A stretch of DNA of 64,000 nt from an uncultured SAR86 cluster bacterium (GTDB taxonomy: Bacteria > Pseudomonadota > Gammaproteobacteria > Magnimaribacterales > D2472): contig CABWZP010000003.1 in assembly GCA_902509965.1 (NCBI GenBank), forward strand, positions 1 through 64,000. Direction: 5' to 3'. The position numbers were made by a program, and so were the translations under genes. The notes below the pieces were generated by a model. The model made no database searches, was not told the DNA's origin, and saw only the letters and a list, made by a program, of their open reading frames with translations. This document shows, in pieces, positions 63,741 through 64,000 of this stretch. Position 1 is the stretch's first letter. Each line of letters starts with the position of its first letter.

Positions 63741-64000
63741 ATGCAGGTTGTAAGACTCGTAAAAACCTCTGATCTTCAACAGGTTTCAGAGCTTATAAAG
63801 AAAACTGGAATTGGCATGACTACTATGCCAAAAAATAGAAAGGAAGTTCAAGAAAGAATTGCATGGTCTGTAAATTCTGCAAATAAAAAAAGCGCAAATC
63901 CAAATAAAGATACTTATCTATTTGTCCTAGAAAATGAAAAAAAAATTATAGGAATTTCAGCAATTTACACTTCTGTCTCAAAAGAAAAACCATCTGTATT
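63741..64000 (+). CDS. astA: Arginine N-succinyltransferase-like protein, N-terminal part (runs off window)
   Basis: Own translation: MQVVRLVKTSDLQQVSELIKKTGIGMTTMPKNRKEVQERIAWSVNSANKKSANPNKDTYLFVLENEKKIIGISAIYTSVS; open to the window end. Confidence 0.75.
   Translation, partial: MQVVRLVKTSDLQQVSELIKKTGIGMTTMPKNRKEVQERIAWSVNSANKKSANPNKDTYLFVLENEKKIIGISAIYTSVSKEKPSV

Noticed and set aside
1-64000. CRISPR arrays, transposases, integrases, tRNA-flanked islands
   Set aside because: None seen by eye. The window is nearly continuous core genes with very short intergenic gaps; no tRNA gene recognised apart from the tRNA-like part of tmRNA.

Overview
This 64 kb AT-rich window is almost entirely housekeeping sequence from a gammaproteobacterium. 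Gene content and order suggest a streamlined marine lineage, possibly SAR86-like; that placement is inference. Order: 3' part of rpoC; str/S10/spc/alpha ribosomal operons (no tuf between fusA and rpsJ); uvrA/ssb; an enoyl-CoA hydratase and an Old Yellow Enzyme; fabB-fabA-ispB; rplU-rpmA-obgE; rpsT-ssrA(tmRNA)-smpB; ratA-ratB/bamE; fur; grpE-dnaK-dnaJ-dapB; rpsB-tsf-pyrH-frr-uppS-cdsA-dxr-rseP-bamA-skp-lpxD-fabZ-lpxA-lpxB-rnhB-dnaE-accA-tilS; leuA; a divergent holD; rimI; a glutathione peroxidase; elaA; an FG-GAP lipoprotein; and the start of astA. I saw no CRISPR array, transposon or obvious defence island. The strongest lead is that rpoC is read as two ORFs joined by a TAATG stop/start overlap, close to the cyanobacterial/plastid rpoC1/rpoC2 split region. 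It may be a real split subunit, a recent 4-bp deletion or an assembly error. Other leads: all six convergent gene junctions have zero or negative spacing; a beta-propeller lipoprotein carries an inserted phage-tail-like domain; DapB is unusually short; ribosomal protein S2 has a repetitive acidic tail; HolD is very diverged; and there are several candidate regulatory elements (S10 promoter palindrome, 5S-like segment before rplC, sigma32 promoter with inverted repeat before grpE, structured rpsB leader).
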